Source: JBEVJK01 sp040510195
GTDB lineage: Bacteria > Pseudomonadota > Alphaproteobacteria > Rhizobiales > Rhizobiaceae
Direction of reading: 5' to 3'
Assembly: GCA_040510195.1 (NCBI GenBank)
Contig: JBEVJK010000058.1
Coordinates: forward strand, 11,057 to 75,056
Length of the DNA stretch: 64,000 bases
Shown here: positions 25,425 through 33,850 of the stretch, in pieces
Layout of the letters: every line of letters starts with the position of its first letter
Numbering within the stretch: the first letter of the stretch is position 1
Notes under the pieces: model-generated
What the model was told of the DNA's origin: nothing
The model's database searches: none
What the model saw: the letters and a program-made list of their open reading frames with translations, nothing else
Translations under genes and position numbers: made by a program

Positions 25425-26525
25425 ATGGGCGCCTACATCCTGCGGCGGATCCTGCTGATGGTTCCGACGCTGTTCGGCATCATGGCCATCTCGTTCGCGG
25501 TGATCCAGTTCGCGCCGGGCGGGCCGGTCGAGCAGGTGATCGCCAGGCTGCAGGGTCAAGGCGATTCCGGCGATCGGCTGTCGGGCGGCGGCGGCGATGC
25601 CGGCGGCGCCAACACGTTCGAGGCGGGCGGCGAGTCTTCTTCCCGCTATCGCGGCGCACAAGGGCTCGACCCCGAGTTCATCGCGCGGCTGGAGAAGCAG
25701 TTCGGCTTCGACAAGCCGCCGCTGCAGCGCTTCTTCGGCATGCTGTGGGACTATCTCCGCTTCGATTTCGGCGAGAGCTTCTTCCGCAAGATCTCCGTGC
25801 TGGACCTGATCCTCGAGAAGATGCCGGTGTCGATCTCGATCGGCCTGTGGATCACGCTCATCTCCTACCTGATCTCGATCCCGCTCGGCATCCGCAAGGC
25901 GGTGAATGACGGCTCCTCGTTCGACGTCTGGACGAGCGGCGTGGTCATCATCGGCTACGCCATTCCCGGCTTCCTGTTCGCCATCCTCTTGATGGTGCTG
26001 TTTGCCGGCGGGTCCTTCTGGGACTGGTTTCCCTTGCGCGGCCTGGTGTCGGAGAATTTCGACCAGCTCTCGTGGCCCGAAAAGATCGTCGACTATTTCT
26101 GGCACCTGACCCTGCCGTTGACGGCGATGGTGCTGTCGGCCTTCGCCACGACGACGCTGTTGACCAAGAACTCCTTTCTGGACGAGATCCGCAAACAGTA
26201 CGTCATCACCGCCCGCGCCAAGGGGCTCTCCGAGCGCCGCGTGCTCTACGGCCACGTGTTCCGCAACGCCATGCTGATCGTGATCGCCGGGTTTCCGGGA
26301 GCCTTCATCTCGGCATTCTTCACCGGGTCGCTGCTCATCGAGAACATCTTCTCGCTCGACGGGCTGGGGCTGCTCGGCTACCGGTCGGTGCTCGACCGCG
26401 ACTATCCTGTGGTGTTCGCGAACCTCTACATCTTCTCGCTGCTCGGCCTGTTCATCAACCTCCTCTCCGACCTCGTCTACACCTGGATCGATCCGCGCAT
26501 CGACTTCGAGCGGAGGGACGTCTGA
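25425..26525 (+). CDS. yejB: Peptide ABC transporter permease (YejB-like)
   Basis: This 366-residue inner-membrane permease has six helices: one at the N-terminus (ILRRILLMVPTLFGIMAISFAVI), then a periplasmic region of about 110 residues with a Gly/Ser-rich insertion, then five more. The EAA loop reads YVITARAKGLSERRVLYGHVFRNA (about residues 258-281), the contact site for the ATPase. It is 39 nt downstream of the second binding protein and overlaps the next permease by one nucleotide (TGATG). Confidence 0.93.
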   Translation: MGAYILRRILLMVPTLFGIMAISFAVIQFAPGGPVEQVIARLQGQGDSGDRLSGGGGDAGGANTFEAGGESSSRYRGAQGLDPEFIARLEKQFGFDKPPLQRFFGMLWDYLRFDFGESFFRKISVLDLILEKMPVSISIGLWITLISYLISIPLGIRKAVNDGSSFDVWTSGVVIIGYAIPGFLFAILLMVLFAGGSFWDWFPLRGLVSENFDQLSWPEKIVDYFWHLTLPLTAMVLSAFATTTLLTKNSFLDEIRKQYVITARAKGLSERRVLYGHVFRNAMLIVIAGFPGAFISAFFTGSLLIENIFSLDGLGLLGYRSVLDRDYPVVFANLYIFSLLGLFINLLSDLVYTWIDPRIDFERRDV

Positions 26526-27670
26526 TGTCGGACATCCAAGCCAAGGCCGCGGTGCAGACGGCTCGCGAGCGGGGCCGGCGGCTGTCGCCACTCAACCAGC
26601 GGCGCTGGCAGAATTTCCGCGCCAACCGGCGCGGCTACTATGCGCTGTGGATATTCCTGGTGCTGTTCGGGCTGTCGCTGATCGCCGAGCTGATCGCCAA
26701 CGACAGGCCGCTGATCGCGTCCTACAATGGCGAGATCCTGTTTCCCGTGCTGATCGACTATCCGGAAGAGAAGTTCGGCGGGTTCTACGCGGTGACGGAC
26801 TATCGCGACCCGGTGATCCAGGACGAGATCACGGCCAATGGCTGGCTGATCTGGCCGCCGATCCGCTATTCCTACCGGACGGTCAACAACGACATCCCGG
26901 AAGCGGCGCCCGCCAAGCCTTCGTGGCTCTATTCCCGGGCCGAGCGCTGCCAGCGCTACCCGCAAGGCGAGGCCGATCCGAACTGCACCATCGGCAACTG
27001 GAACTGGCTCGGTACGGACGACCAGGCGCGCGACGTCCTGGCGCGGGTCATCTACGGGTTCCGCATCTCGGTGCTGTTCGGGCTGATCCTGACGCTGACC
27101 TCGACGGTCATCGGCGTGACCGCCGGCGCCGTGCAGGGCTATTTCGGCGGGTGGGTCGACCTCGGCTTCCAGCGGTTCATCGAAGTGTGGTCGGCGATCC
27201 CCGTGCTCTACCTGATCCTGATCGTGTCGGCCGTGCTGCCGCCGGGATTCTTCATCCTGCTCGGCATCATGCTCGCCTTCTCGTGGGTGGCGCTGGTGGG
27301 GGTGGTTCGCGCGGAATTCCTGCGTGCGCGCAACTTCGAATATGTGAATGCGGCGCGGGCGCTCGGGGTGCCGAACGGGACGATCATGTACCGCCACCTG
27401 CTGCCCAACGCCATGGTGGCGACGCTGACCTTCCTGCCGTTCATCCTCAACGGCTCGATCTCGACGCTGACCTCGCTCGACTTCCTCGGCTTCGGGCTGC
27501 CGCCGGGCTCGGCCTCGCTGGGCGAGCTGTTGAAGCAGGGCCAGCGCAACCTCAACGCGCCGTGGCTGGGCATCACCGGCTTCGTGACGCTTTCGCTGAT
27601 GCTGTCCTTGCTGATCTTTATCGGCGAGGCGACGCGCGACGCGTTCGACCCACGCAAGACGTTCCGGTGA
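26525..27670 (+). CDS. yejE: Peptide ABC transporter permease (YejE-like)
   Basis: The 381-residue second permease has an N-terminal RRGYYALWIFLVLFGLSLIAELIA helix, a large periplasmic segment, and the core with YVNAARALGVPNGTIMYRHLLPNA (the EAA loop, about residue 277). The C-terminus ends in DAFDPRKTFR, typical of oligopeptide permeases. The ATG at 26525 overlaps the yejB stop. In the usual operon the ATPase gene follows directly; here two small genes of a toxin-antitoxin type lie between. Confidence 0.93.
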   Translation: MSDIQAKAAVQTARERGRRLSPLNQRRWQNFRANRRGYYALWIFLVLFGLSLIAELIANDRPLIASYNGEILFPVLIDYPEEKFGGFYAVTDYRDPVIQDEITANGWLIWPPIRYSYRTVNNDIPEAAPAKPSWLYSRAERCQRYPQGEADPNCTIGNWNWLGTDDQARDVLARVIYGFRISVLFGLILTLTSTVIGVTAGAVQGYFGGWVDLGFQRFIEVWSAIPVLYLILIVSAVLPPGFFILLGIMLAFSWVALVGVVRAEFLRARNFEYVNAARALGVPNGTIMYRHLLPNAMVATLTFLPFILNGSISTLTSLDFLGFGLPPGSASLGELLKQGQRNLNAPWLGITGFVTLSLMLSLLIFIGEATRDAFDPRKTFR

Positions 27671-27740
27671 GGGAGGCGGGGAGTATGGATGCGCAGCGAA
27701 CTGCGGTAGAGTCTGGATGCAACTCGGAAATGACCCGATC

Positions 27741-27974
27741 ATGAACAAGCTCGTGCTGGAACACTACCCCGCATCTCGCCTGCCTGCGGACCTGCGGCGG
27801 GGCCTGTCGGCCGACGCGACGGTTCGAGTCACTGTGGAGGAGGAGCCCAGCGGTTCGTCGATCCACGACCTTGAACGTCAACTCCGTGAGTATCGATCGC
27901 GCAATCCGGACCGGGTCTCGATCGAGCAGGGGGTCGCCCGCATTCGTCAATTGCGGGACGAATGGGACGATTGA
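27741..27974 (+). CDS. Candidate antitoxin of a PIN-toxin pair
   Basis: The 77-residue protein reads MNKLVLEHYPASRLPADLRR, then ATVRVTVEEE, and ends in RIRQLRDEWDD. It has no recognisable DNA-binding fold; the N-terminal half looks beta-rich and the C-terminal half helical, as in many antitoxins that wrap around PIN toxins. A start 24 nt upstream (27717) is possible; neither has a strong ribosome binding site. Its stop overlaps the toxin start (TGATG), the coupling expected of an antitoxin-toxin pair. The role is inferred from context and the shape of the sequence. Confidence 0.65.
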   Translation: MNKLVLEHYPASRLPADLRRGLSADATVRVTVEEEPSGSSIHDLERQLREYRSRNPDRVSIEQGVARIRQLRDEWDD

Positions 27975-28468
27975 TGGTCGCAGTCAGTCGACTTTACACG
28001 GACACCAACGTGTTCATCGCTCTCGGAGAAGGCTCCGACGAAATTTCGACCCTCTTGTTCCAGTTGGTTGACAGGCAAATGCCCGGCCAATGGTCGCTTT
28101 TTACCAGCGAGCTGACCCTAGCCGAGCTGCTGGTGCTTCCGCATCGACAGCACAAAGACGAACTGATCAAATTGTACGACAATTGGGTTCGGGCAAGTCC
28201 GTGGCTGAACGTGGGCCCTGTGAGCCGCGACGTGCTTTGGCATGCGTCCCGGATCCGGGCGGGGTACGCCAGCATCAAGCTGCCGGATGCGATTCACGTG
28301 GCCTTCGGTTTCGGCTGCAGCCATTTCCTTACGGGAGACCGCCGCCTGCCCAACGAACTGGAACTCCCTAGTGAGCGGCAGGAGCTGGAAAGCGGTCCGA
28401 TACGCCTAAAGGCCTTGGTGCTTGACAAGCCTACAGTTGCAGGGGTGCTCGCGGAGCGCCAACCGTGA
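27974..28468 (+). CDS. PIN domain-containing protein, probable VapC-like toxin
   Basis: This 164-residue protein shows the acidic residues of a PIN ribonuclease: LYTDTNVFIAL at the N-terminus, TLAELLV near residue 46, KLPDAIHVAFG near 103 and FLTGDRRLP near 119. Such toxins cleave RNA when freed from the antitoxin. The ATG at 27974 overlaps the antitoxin stop; another in-frame ATG lies at 27962. Its base composition is visibly lower in GC than the flanking transporter genes, suggesting acquisition. Its stop overlaps the GTG start of yejF (GTGA), so it is translationally tied into the operon. Confidence 0.82.
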   Translation: MVAVSRLYTDTNVFIALGEGSDEISTLLFQLVDRQMPGQWSLFTSELTLAELLVLPHRQHKDELIKLYDNWVRASPWLNVGPVSRDVLWHASRIRAGYASIKLPDAIHVAFGFGCSHFLTGDRRLPNELELPSERQELESGPIRLKALVLDKPTVAGVLAERQP

Positions 28469-30090
28469 GGCCCCTCCTCTCCGTCAGCGACCTGTCGGTC
28501 GCCTTCAGCCAGGGCGGCAAGGAGACGCTCGCGGTGGACCGCGTGTCGTTCGACATCGCCAAGGGCGAGACGGTGGCGCTGGTGGGCGAATCCGGCTCCG
28601 GCAAGTCGGTCACCGCGCTTTCGGTGCTGAAGCTGCTCGCCTATCCGCCGGCTAGCCATCCTTCCGGGGCGATCCTGTTCAAGGGCGAGGACCTGCTCGC
28701 CAAGGACGAACGGCAGCTGCGCAAGGTGCGCGGCAACAACATCACCATGATCTTCCAGGAACCGATGACGTCGCTGAACCCGCTGCACACGATCGAGCAG
28801 CAGGTCGGCGAGGTGCTGTCGCTGCACCAGGGCATGGGCGATGCGCAAGCGCGCGAGAAAACGCTGGAGCTGCTCAACGAGGTCGGCATCCGCGACCCGG
28901 AAAAGCGGCTCGACGCCTACCCCCATCAGCTTTCGGGCGGGCAGAGGCAGCGTGTGATGATCGCCATGGCGCTCGCCAACGAGCCGGATTTGTTGATCGC
29001 CGACGAGCCGACGACGGCGCTCGACGTCACCGTCCAGGCGCAGATCCTGGAGCTTTTGGCGCGCCTCAAGGCCAAGAAGGGCATGTCGATGCTCTTCATC
29101 ACCCATGACCTCGGCATCGTGCGAAAGATTGCCGACTGGGTCTGCGTCATGACCAAGGGCAAGATCGTGGAGACCGGGCCGACGCAGGAGATCTTCTCGC
29201 ACCCGCAGCATGCCTACACCAAGCACCTCTTGGCAGCCGAGCCCAAGGGAAAGCCGCCCAAGGCGGACGAAAGCGCCGAAACGGTGATGAAGGGCGACGG
29301 GGTCAAGGTGTGGTTCCCGATCAAGCAGGGCTTTTTCCGACGGACCGTCGACCATGTGAGGGCCGTCGACGGCATCGACGTGGCGGTGCGCGCGGGGCAG
29401 ACGCTGGGCGTCGTCGGCGAGTCGGGATCGGGCAAGACGACGCTCGGGCTGGCGCTGTGCCGGATGATCGCGTCGAGCGGGACGATCCGCTTCGACGGCC
29501 GCGACATCGATCGGCTGTCGTTCAGCGAGATGCGGCCGCTGCGCCGGGCGCTGCAGATCGTGTTCCAGGACCCCTACGGCTCGCTCAGCCCGCGAATGTC
29601 GGTCAGCGAGATCGTCGAAGAGGGGTTGCTGATCCATGAGCCGCAGCTCTCCGTCGCCGAGCGCGACCGGCGCGTCGTTGCGGCGATGAACGAGGTGGGG
29701 CTCGACCCGGACACTCGGCACCGCTATCCGCACGAGTTTTCGGGCGGACAGCGGCAGCGCATAGCGATCGCCCGGGCGATGGTGCTCAACCCACGCTTCG
29801 TCATGCTGGACGAACCGACATCCGCGCTGGACATGAGCGTGCAGGCGCAGGTGGTCGACCTTTTGCGGGACCTGCAGGCGAAGCACAACCTCGCCTATCT
29901 GTTCATCAGCCACGATCTCAAGGTCGTGCGTGCGCTGGCCAACGAGGTCGTCGTCATGAGGAACGGCAAGGTGGTGGAGCACGGCACGTCGGAAGAAATC
30001 TTCGAGCGGCCCCGGAGCGAGTACACCAGGGCGCTGATCTCGGCGGCCTTCCGCATCGAGGCGGCGCCGAGCGGCGCCGTCGCCCAATAG
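28465..30090 (+). CDS. yejF: Peptide ABC transporter ATP-binding protein, two ATPase domains (YejF-like)
   Basis: The 541-residue protein carries two ATPase modules. The first has Walker A GESGSGKSVTAL (about residue 39), signature LSGGQRQRVMIAMAL and Walker B LLIADEPTTALD. The second has GESGSGKTTLGLAL (about residue 318), FSGGQRQRIAIARAM and FVMLDEPTSALD. This fused layout is typical of YejF. It energises import by the two permeases encoded upstream. The start is a GTG overlapping the PIN gene stop. It ends 8 nt before a 2-hydroxyacid dehydrogenase gene that may be cotranscribed. Confidence 0.94.
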   Translation: MRPLLSVSDLSVAFSQGGKETLAVDRVSFDIAKGETVALVGESGSGKSVTALSVLKLLAYPPASHPSGAILFKGEDLLAKDERQLRKVRGNNITMIFQEPMTSLNPLHTIEQQVGEVLSLHQGMGDAQAREKTLELLNEVGIRDPEKRLDAYPHQLSGGQRQRVMIAMALANEPDLLIADEPTTALDVTVQAQILELLARLKAKKGMSMLFITHDLGIVRKIADWVCVMTKGKIVETGPTQEIFSHPQHAYTKHLLAAEPKGKPPKADESAETVMKGDGVKVWFPIKQGFFRRTVDHVRAVDGIDVAVRAGQTLGVVGESGSGKTTLGLALCRMIASSGTIRFDGRDIDRLSFSEMRPLRRALQIVFQDPYGSLSPRMSVSEIVEEGLLIHEPQLSVAERDRRVVAAMNEVGLDPDTRHRYPHEFSGGQRQRIAIARAMVLNPRFVMLDEPTSALDMSVQAQVVDLLRDLQAKHNLAYLFISHDLKVVRALANEVVVMRNGKVVEHGTSEEIFERPRSEYTRALISAAFRIEAAPSGAVAQ

Positions 30091-30098
30091 GGATCGGC

Positions 30099-31040
30099 AT
30101 GGACAAGGGTCGCATCCTGCTTTCGCTGACCGGCTTCCATCCGCAACGTTGGCAGGAGCTCCTGTCGGCCGACCGGCCGGTGGTGCTGGAGCCCGAAACG
30201 CCGGACGACCCGACGATCCGCTATGCCGTCGTCTGGAAGCAGCCGCCGAAGCTGCTCGCCTCGCTGCCCAACCTCGCAGCGATCTTCTCGATCGGCGCCG
30301 GCGTCGACCACCTGCTGCAGGATTCGACCGTTCCCGACGTTCCCATCGTTCGCGTCGTGGCCGACAACCTTTCCCGCCATATGACGGAGTTCGTCGTTTG
30401 GCGGGTCCTCGACCACCATCGCCAGGGCCAGCTCTACCGCAGCCAGCAGGCCCGGCGCACCTGGCACGAGGCGCCGCAGCGGGTCGCCGGCGACATCTCA
30501 GTGGGCATCATGGGGCTGGGCCAGCTCGGCCGTGCGGCCGCCAGGGCGCTGCTGGCACTCGGCTTCCGGGTCAATGGCTGGACGCGCCGCCCGGCGGCGG
30601 TGGAGGGCGTGTCGACCTTCGCCGGCGAGCAGGGACTCATACCGTTCCTCAATGCCACGGACATGCTGGTCGTGCTGCTTCCGCTGACGCCAGACACGCA
30701 GGGCATCGTCAGCTACCAGCTCTTGCGGCAGCTGCGGCGACGCAACGGGCTCGGCGGCGCCGTGCTCATCAACGCCGGACGCGGCCAGCTGCAGCGCGAC
30801 GCCGACATCCTGAGGGCGCTGGACGACGGGACGCTCAAGGAGGCGAGCCTCGACGTATTCGAAACGGAGCCGCTGCCGCGCACGAGCAAGCTGTGGACGA
30901 ATCCGAAGGTCGTCGTGACGCCGCACGCCGCGGCGACTTCGGACCCGAACCATCTGGTGCCGCCGATGGTGGAGCAGATGCGCGCGTTCGACCGGGGCGA
31001 GCCGCTCATGGACCTCGTGGACCGGCGCGCGGGCTACTAA
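30099..31040 (+). CDS. ghrA: Glyoxylate/hydroxypyruvate reductase A type 2-hydroxyacid dehydrogenase
   Basis: This 313-residue NAD(P)H-dependent enzyme is of the GhrA kind and reduces glyoxylate or hydroxypyruvate to glycolate or glycerate. It has the dinucleotide loop IMGLGQLGRAAARALLALGF (about residue 137), VVLLPLTPDTQGIV, INAGRGQLQRDADIL with the catalytic arginine, SLDVFETEPLP with the glutamate, and VTPHAAATSDP with the histidine. The short gap after yejF suggests read-through transcription, but no functional tie to peptide uptake is evident. Confidence 0.9.
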   Translation: MDKGRILLSLTGFHPQRWQELLSADRPVVLEPETPDDPTIRYAVVWKQPPKLLASLPNLAAIFSIGAGVDHLLQDSTVPDVPIVRVVADNLSRHMTEFVVWRVLDHHRQGQLYRSQQARRTWHEAPQRVAGDISVGIMGLGQLGRAAARALLALGFRVNGWTRRPAAVEGVSTFAGEQGLIPFLNATDMLVVLLPLTPDTQGIVSYQLLRQLRRRNGLGGAVLINAGRGQLQRDADILRALDDGTLKEASLDVFETEPLPRTSKLWTNPKVVVTPHAAATSDPNHLVPPMVEQMRAFDRGEPLMDLVDRRAGY

Positions 31041-31070
31041 GTGGCCGCCCAGCGGTCCGTTTCGGTTCCG

Positions 31071-31922
31071 TTACGGCCTGCGCGATGCGGTCGGCACGCC
31101 ATAAACCTTAGCGATCCGCTCGACGGCCCGCTCAAGGGGTTCGCTGACCACCTGCATGACGTGACCGCTGGCATGCAGCAGCGTCGCCGGATCGGCGACG
31201 ATGGCGACATGGCCTTTCCAGAACATGAGGTCGCCGCGCTGCAACCCGGCGGAAGGATCGAGCGGCTTGCCGACCGTTTCGGCCTGCATGTCTGAATCGC
31301 GCAGCACATCGCGGCCGGCCATGCGCATGGAGAGTTGCAAGAGTCCCGAGCAATCGATGCCGAAGCCGCTATTGCCTCCCCACAGGTAGGGCGTGCGGAC
31401 CAGGTCCTCGGCCACCGCCACATAGTCTGCGACGGCAGCGTCGATATCCACCAGGTGTCCGGCGATCATCGCCTCGCCGGACTGCAGCAGCGCATAGCGC
31501 GTGCCGTGCAGCTCGGCGACGTCGACCACGGTCACGCGACATCCGATCGACAGCACGGCGGCGCGCGGCAGCTTCAGGTTCGGACCGGGATAGACGAAGG
31601 TGCGGGGCGCCGCGACTACATGCGTGAGAGTGCCGGCAGGCTCGCCGAGCATCGCGGCGCCGACATAGCCGACATAGCCGTCCCGCAAGGCCTGCACCCA
31701 GGCCCATCCTTCGGCTTCCTCGAACACCACCACGTCGTCGCCGAGCAGGAGCTGGGCTAGGAGACCGGCATCGGGCCGCGGTGCTGCGCGGAGATCGACG
31801 ACCGGCGACAAGATGCGAGCCTGGCGACCGGCGACGAAGCGCGACGATTCCACCTGGCCGCGCAGCCTCTCGTCCGCAAGGTCGGGTCGGAAGGCGTTGA
31901 GCCGGCGGTCGAGGCCGGTCAC
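31071..31922 (-). CDS. NlpC/P60 family peptidase with SH3 domain
   Basis: The 283-residue C40-family cysteine peptidase has bacterial SH3 regions in its N-terminal half (AGLLAQLLLGDDVVVFEEAEGWAWV; YVGYVGAAML) and the catalytic domain from about residue 165. The catalytic Cys lies in FGIDCSGLLQLSM and the His in FWKGHVAIVAD. No signal peptide is seen, so it probably acts in the cytoplasm on recycled murein peptides, in line with the nearby M17 aminopeptidase. Its ATG overlaps the stop of the MarR gene (ATGA). Confidence 0.9.
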   Translation of the reverse strand: MTGLDRRLNAFRPDLADERLRGQVESSRFVAGRQARILSPVVDLRAAPRPDAGLLAQLLLGDDVVVFEEAEGWAWVQALRDGYVGYVGAAMLGEPAGTLTHVVAAPRTFVYPGPNLKLPRAAVLSIGCRVTVVDVAELHGTRYALLQSGEAMIAGHLVDIDAAVADYVAVAEDLVRTPYLWGGNSGFGIDCSGLLQLSMRMAGRDVLRDSDMQAETVGKPLDPSAGLQRGDLMFWKGHVAIVADPATLLHASGHVMQVVSEPLERAVERIAKVYGVPTASRRP

Positions 31923-32332
31923 AGCGGCAGCTCTTCGCCCTTGGCGATGATGACGTCGCCCAGGCGTTCCACGAAGAGAGCGCCTTCGACCGTGCGCCTG
32001 ATCAGCACGTTGCGCTTGTCACGTTCGTCGCGATGGCGGGAGACCAGCTTCAGCGCCCCCATGGTGTCGAGCGCCCGGGTGACCACCGGCTTGGTGACGC
32101 CCAGCCTTGTCGCGAGGCCGCGCACCGTGTGGGGCGGCGGATCGAGATAGATGGTCGTCAGGATGGCGACCTGGCGCATCGTCAGGTCGGGCACGGCGCT
32201 CCGCACCTCCGACAGGGCAACCTGTTGCCAGAGACGCAAGGCCTGGCTGGGACGCATGTGGACGGCCATGGGCCACATGGTCTCCGAAATTTGTTTCGGT
32301 TCCGTTTCATCTACGATCGAATGGTAGAACAC
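31919..32332 (-). CDS. MarR family transcriptional regulator
   Basis: This 137-residue regulator has the MarR winged helix: LTMRQVAILTTIYLDPPPHT, then VRGLATRLGVTKPVVTRAL as the recognition helix region, and a wing with SRHRDERDKRNVLIRRT. The ligand is unknown. The start at 32332 lies 13 nt after the M17 gene, although an internal Met (about codon 19) is possible. It is between the aminopeptidase and the NlpC/P60 gene and overlaps the latter, so the three form one operon and the regulator may control it. Confidence 0.87.
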   Translation of the reverse strand: MFYHSIVDETEPKQISETMWPMAVHMRPSQALRLWQQVALSEVRSAVPDLTMRQVAILTTIYLDPPPHTVRGLATRLGVTKPVVTRALDTMGALKLVSRHRDERDKRNVLIRRTVEGALFVERLGDVIIAKGEELPL

Positions 32333-32345
32333 GGCGGGTCGTCTC

Positions 32346-33719
32346 CTAGGCGTAGCGCCTCGACAGGACGCGCTCGATGGCGCGGATCGCCTGGGCTTCG
32401 CCGCCGGCCGGCCCGTACGGCCGGTCGGCGGGGCTCCAGGCGAAAATGTCGAAATGGGCCCATTCGGCAGCTCTTTCGATGAACCGGCGCAGGAAGAGAG
32501 CGGCCGTGATCGACCCCGCGAAGCCGTCGGTGGTCACATTGTTGAGGTCGGCGACCTTGGAGGCGAGCTTGCTGTCATAGGGCCTCCAAAGAGGCATGCG
32601 CCAGAGCGGATCGGCCACGGCAACAGACGCTTCGGCGAGCTCCGCGGCCAGCCCATCGCTGTCCGTGTAGAATGGCGGCAGGTCGGGCCCCAGGGCGACG
32701 CGGGCGGCGCCGGTCAAGGTCGCCATGTCGATCACCAGCGCAGGCGACTCTTCGTCGGCCAAGGTCAGGGCGTCGGCCAGGATCAGCCGCCCTTCGGCGT
32801 CGGTGTTGCCGATCTCCACGGTAAGCCCCTTGCGGCTCGTCAGCACGTCGCCCGGCCGGAAGGCGTTTCCCGAGACGGCATTCTCCACCGCGGGAACGAG
32901 CACTCGCAGGCGAACCGGCAGGCGGGCGCCCATGATCATCGAGGCCAGGCCCAGCACATTGGCTGCGCCGCCCATGTCCTTCTTCATGAGGAGCATGCCC
33001 GATGCCGACTTGATGTCGAGGCCGCCGGTGTCGAAGCACACGCCCTTGCCGACCAGCGTGACCTTGGGGCCACCCGCCGGCCCCCAGGCGAAGTCGACCA
33101 GCCGCGGCGCTTCGGCGGCGGCGCGGCCGACGGCGTGGATCATGGGGAAATTGGCCGCCAGGAGCTCGTCGCCGACGACCGCCGAGACGACGCCGCCATG
33201 GGCCGCGGCGAGCTGCCGCACGGCCGTCTCGATCGCGGCCGGGCCGAGATCGTTGGTCGGCGTGTTGATAAGGTCGCGGGTCAGGAAGACGCCGTCGGCG
33301 ATCCGCTCGACCCGGGCGAGGTCGGCCCCGGGCGGCAGGACGAAAGCGATCTCGCGGCCCTTGGGCTTGCCGTAGCGGGTGAAGGCGTAGCCGCCAAGCT
33401 TGAGCCCGATCGCGGCAAGCTCGGGATCGGCCGGCGGCCGGGAGAAATGCCACTGCCCTTCCGGCAGTTTGCGAGCCAGCGCCCCGGCACCCAACCCGGC
33501 GAAAGGCTGGTCTCCCTTGCCGGTGCCGAGCAGAGCGCCGGCCACCGCACCGTCGGGCCCAGGCAGAACGAGAACCCGCGCGGCCTGGCCGCTGAAGCCG
33601 TTGGCATTGGCCCAGGCGACCGCCGCTTCCTGCAACCCGGCTTCGGCCAGGCCGTCATGGGGAACCAGGTAAACGGGGCGGGAACCTGCGCTTTTTTCCC
33701 GAACGAACTGGACCGGCAT
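32346..33719 (-). CDS. Leucyl aminopeptidase family protein (M17)
   Basis: This 457-residue dinuclear-metal aminopeptidase has the M17 active site in VGKGVCFDTGGLDIKSA and MLLMKKDMGGAANVLG (about residues 240-270) and the family signature NTDAEGRLILADAL (about residue 324). It removes N-terminal amino acids from peptides in the cytoplasm. A GGAGG ribosome binding site lies just before the ATG at 33719, which decides against the in-frame ATG at 33740. It heads an operon with marR and nlpC/P60 genes and is divergent from tadD. Confidence 0.92.
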   Translation of the reverse strand: MPVQFVREKSAGSRPVYLVPHDGLAEAGLQEAAVAWANANGFSGQAARVLVLPGPDGAVAGALLGTGKGDQPFAGLGAGALARKLPEGQWHFSRPPADPELAAIGLKLGGYAFTRYGKPKGREIAFVLPPGADLARVERIADGVFLTRDLINTPTNDLGPAAIETAVRQLAAAHGGVVSAVVGDELLAANFPMIHAVGRAAAEAPRLVDFAWGPAGGPKVTLVGKGVCFDTGGLDIKSASGMLLMKKDMGGAANVLGLASMIMGARLPVRLRVLVPAVENAVSGNAFRPGDVLTSRKGLTVEIGNTDAEGRLILADALTLADEESPALVIDMATLTGAARVALGPDLPPFYTDSDGLAAELAEASVAVADPLWRMPLWRPYDSKLASKVADLNNVTTDGFAGSITAALFLRRFIERAAEWAHFDIFAWSPADRPYGPAGGEAQAIRAIERVLSRRYA

Positions 33720-33850
33720 CTGCCTCGACCTCCGGCGCACGGACTCGGCCGCGAATCGCCACTTTAACCATCCGTTAGGGTTAACAGAATATTTCTACGG
33801 GTGGGTAGACGGCCCGTGCGTCGTCGCAGGGGAAACGGAGGTCGATCGGA

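Noticed and set aside
23436..26591. A 1051-codon open frame antisense to yejA2 and yejB
   Set aside because: Composition is the typical mirror of a GC-rich coding strand (Arg, His, Asp, Gln) and it overlaps three well-supported genes.
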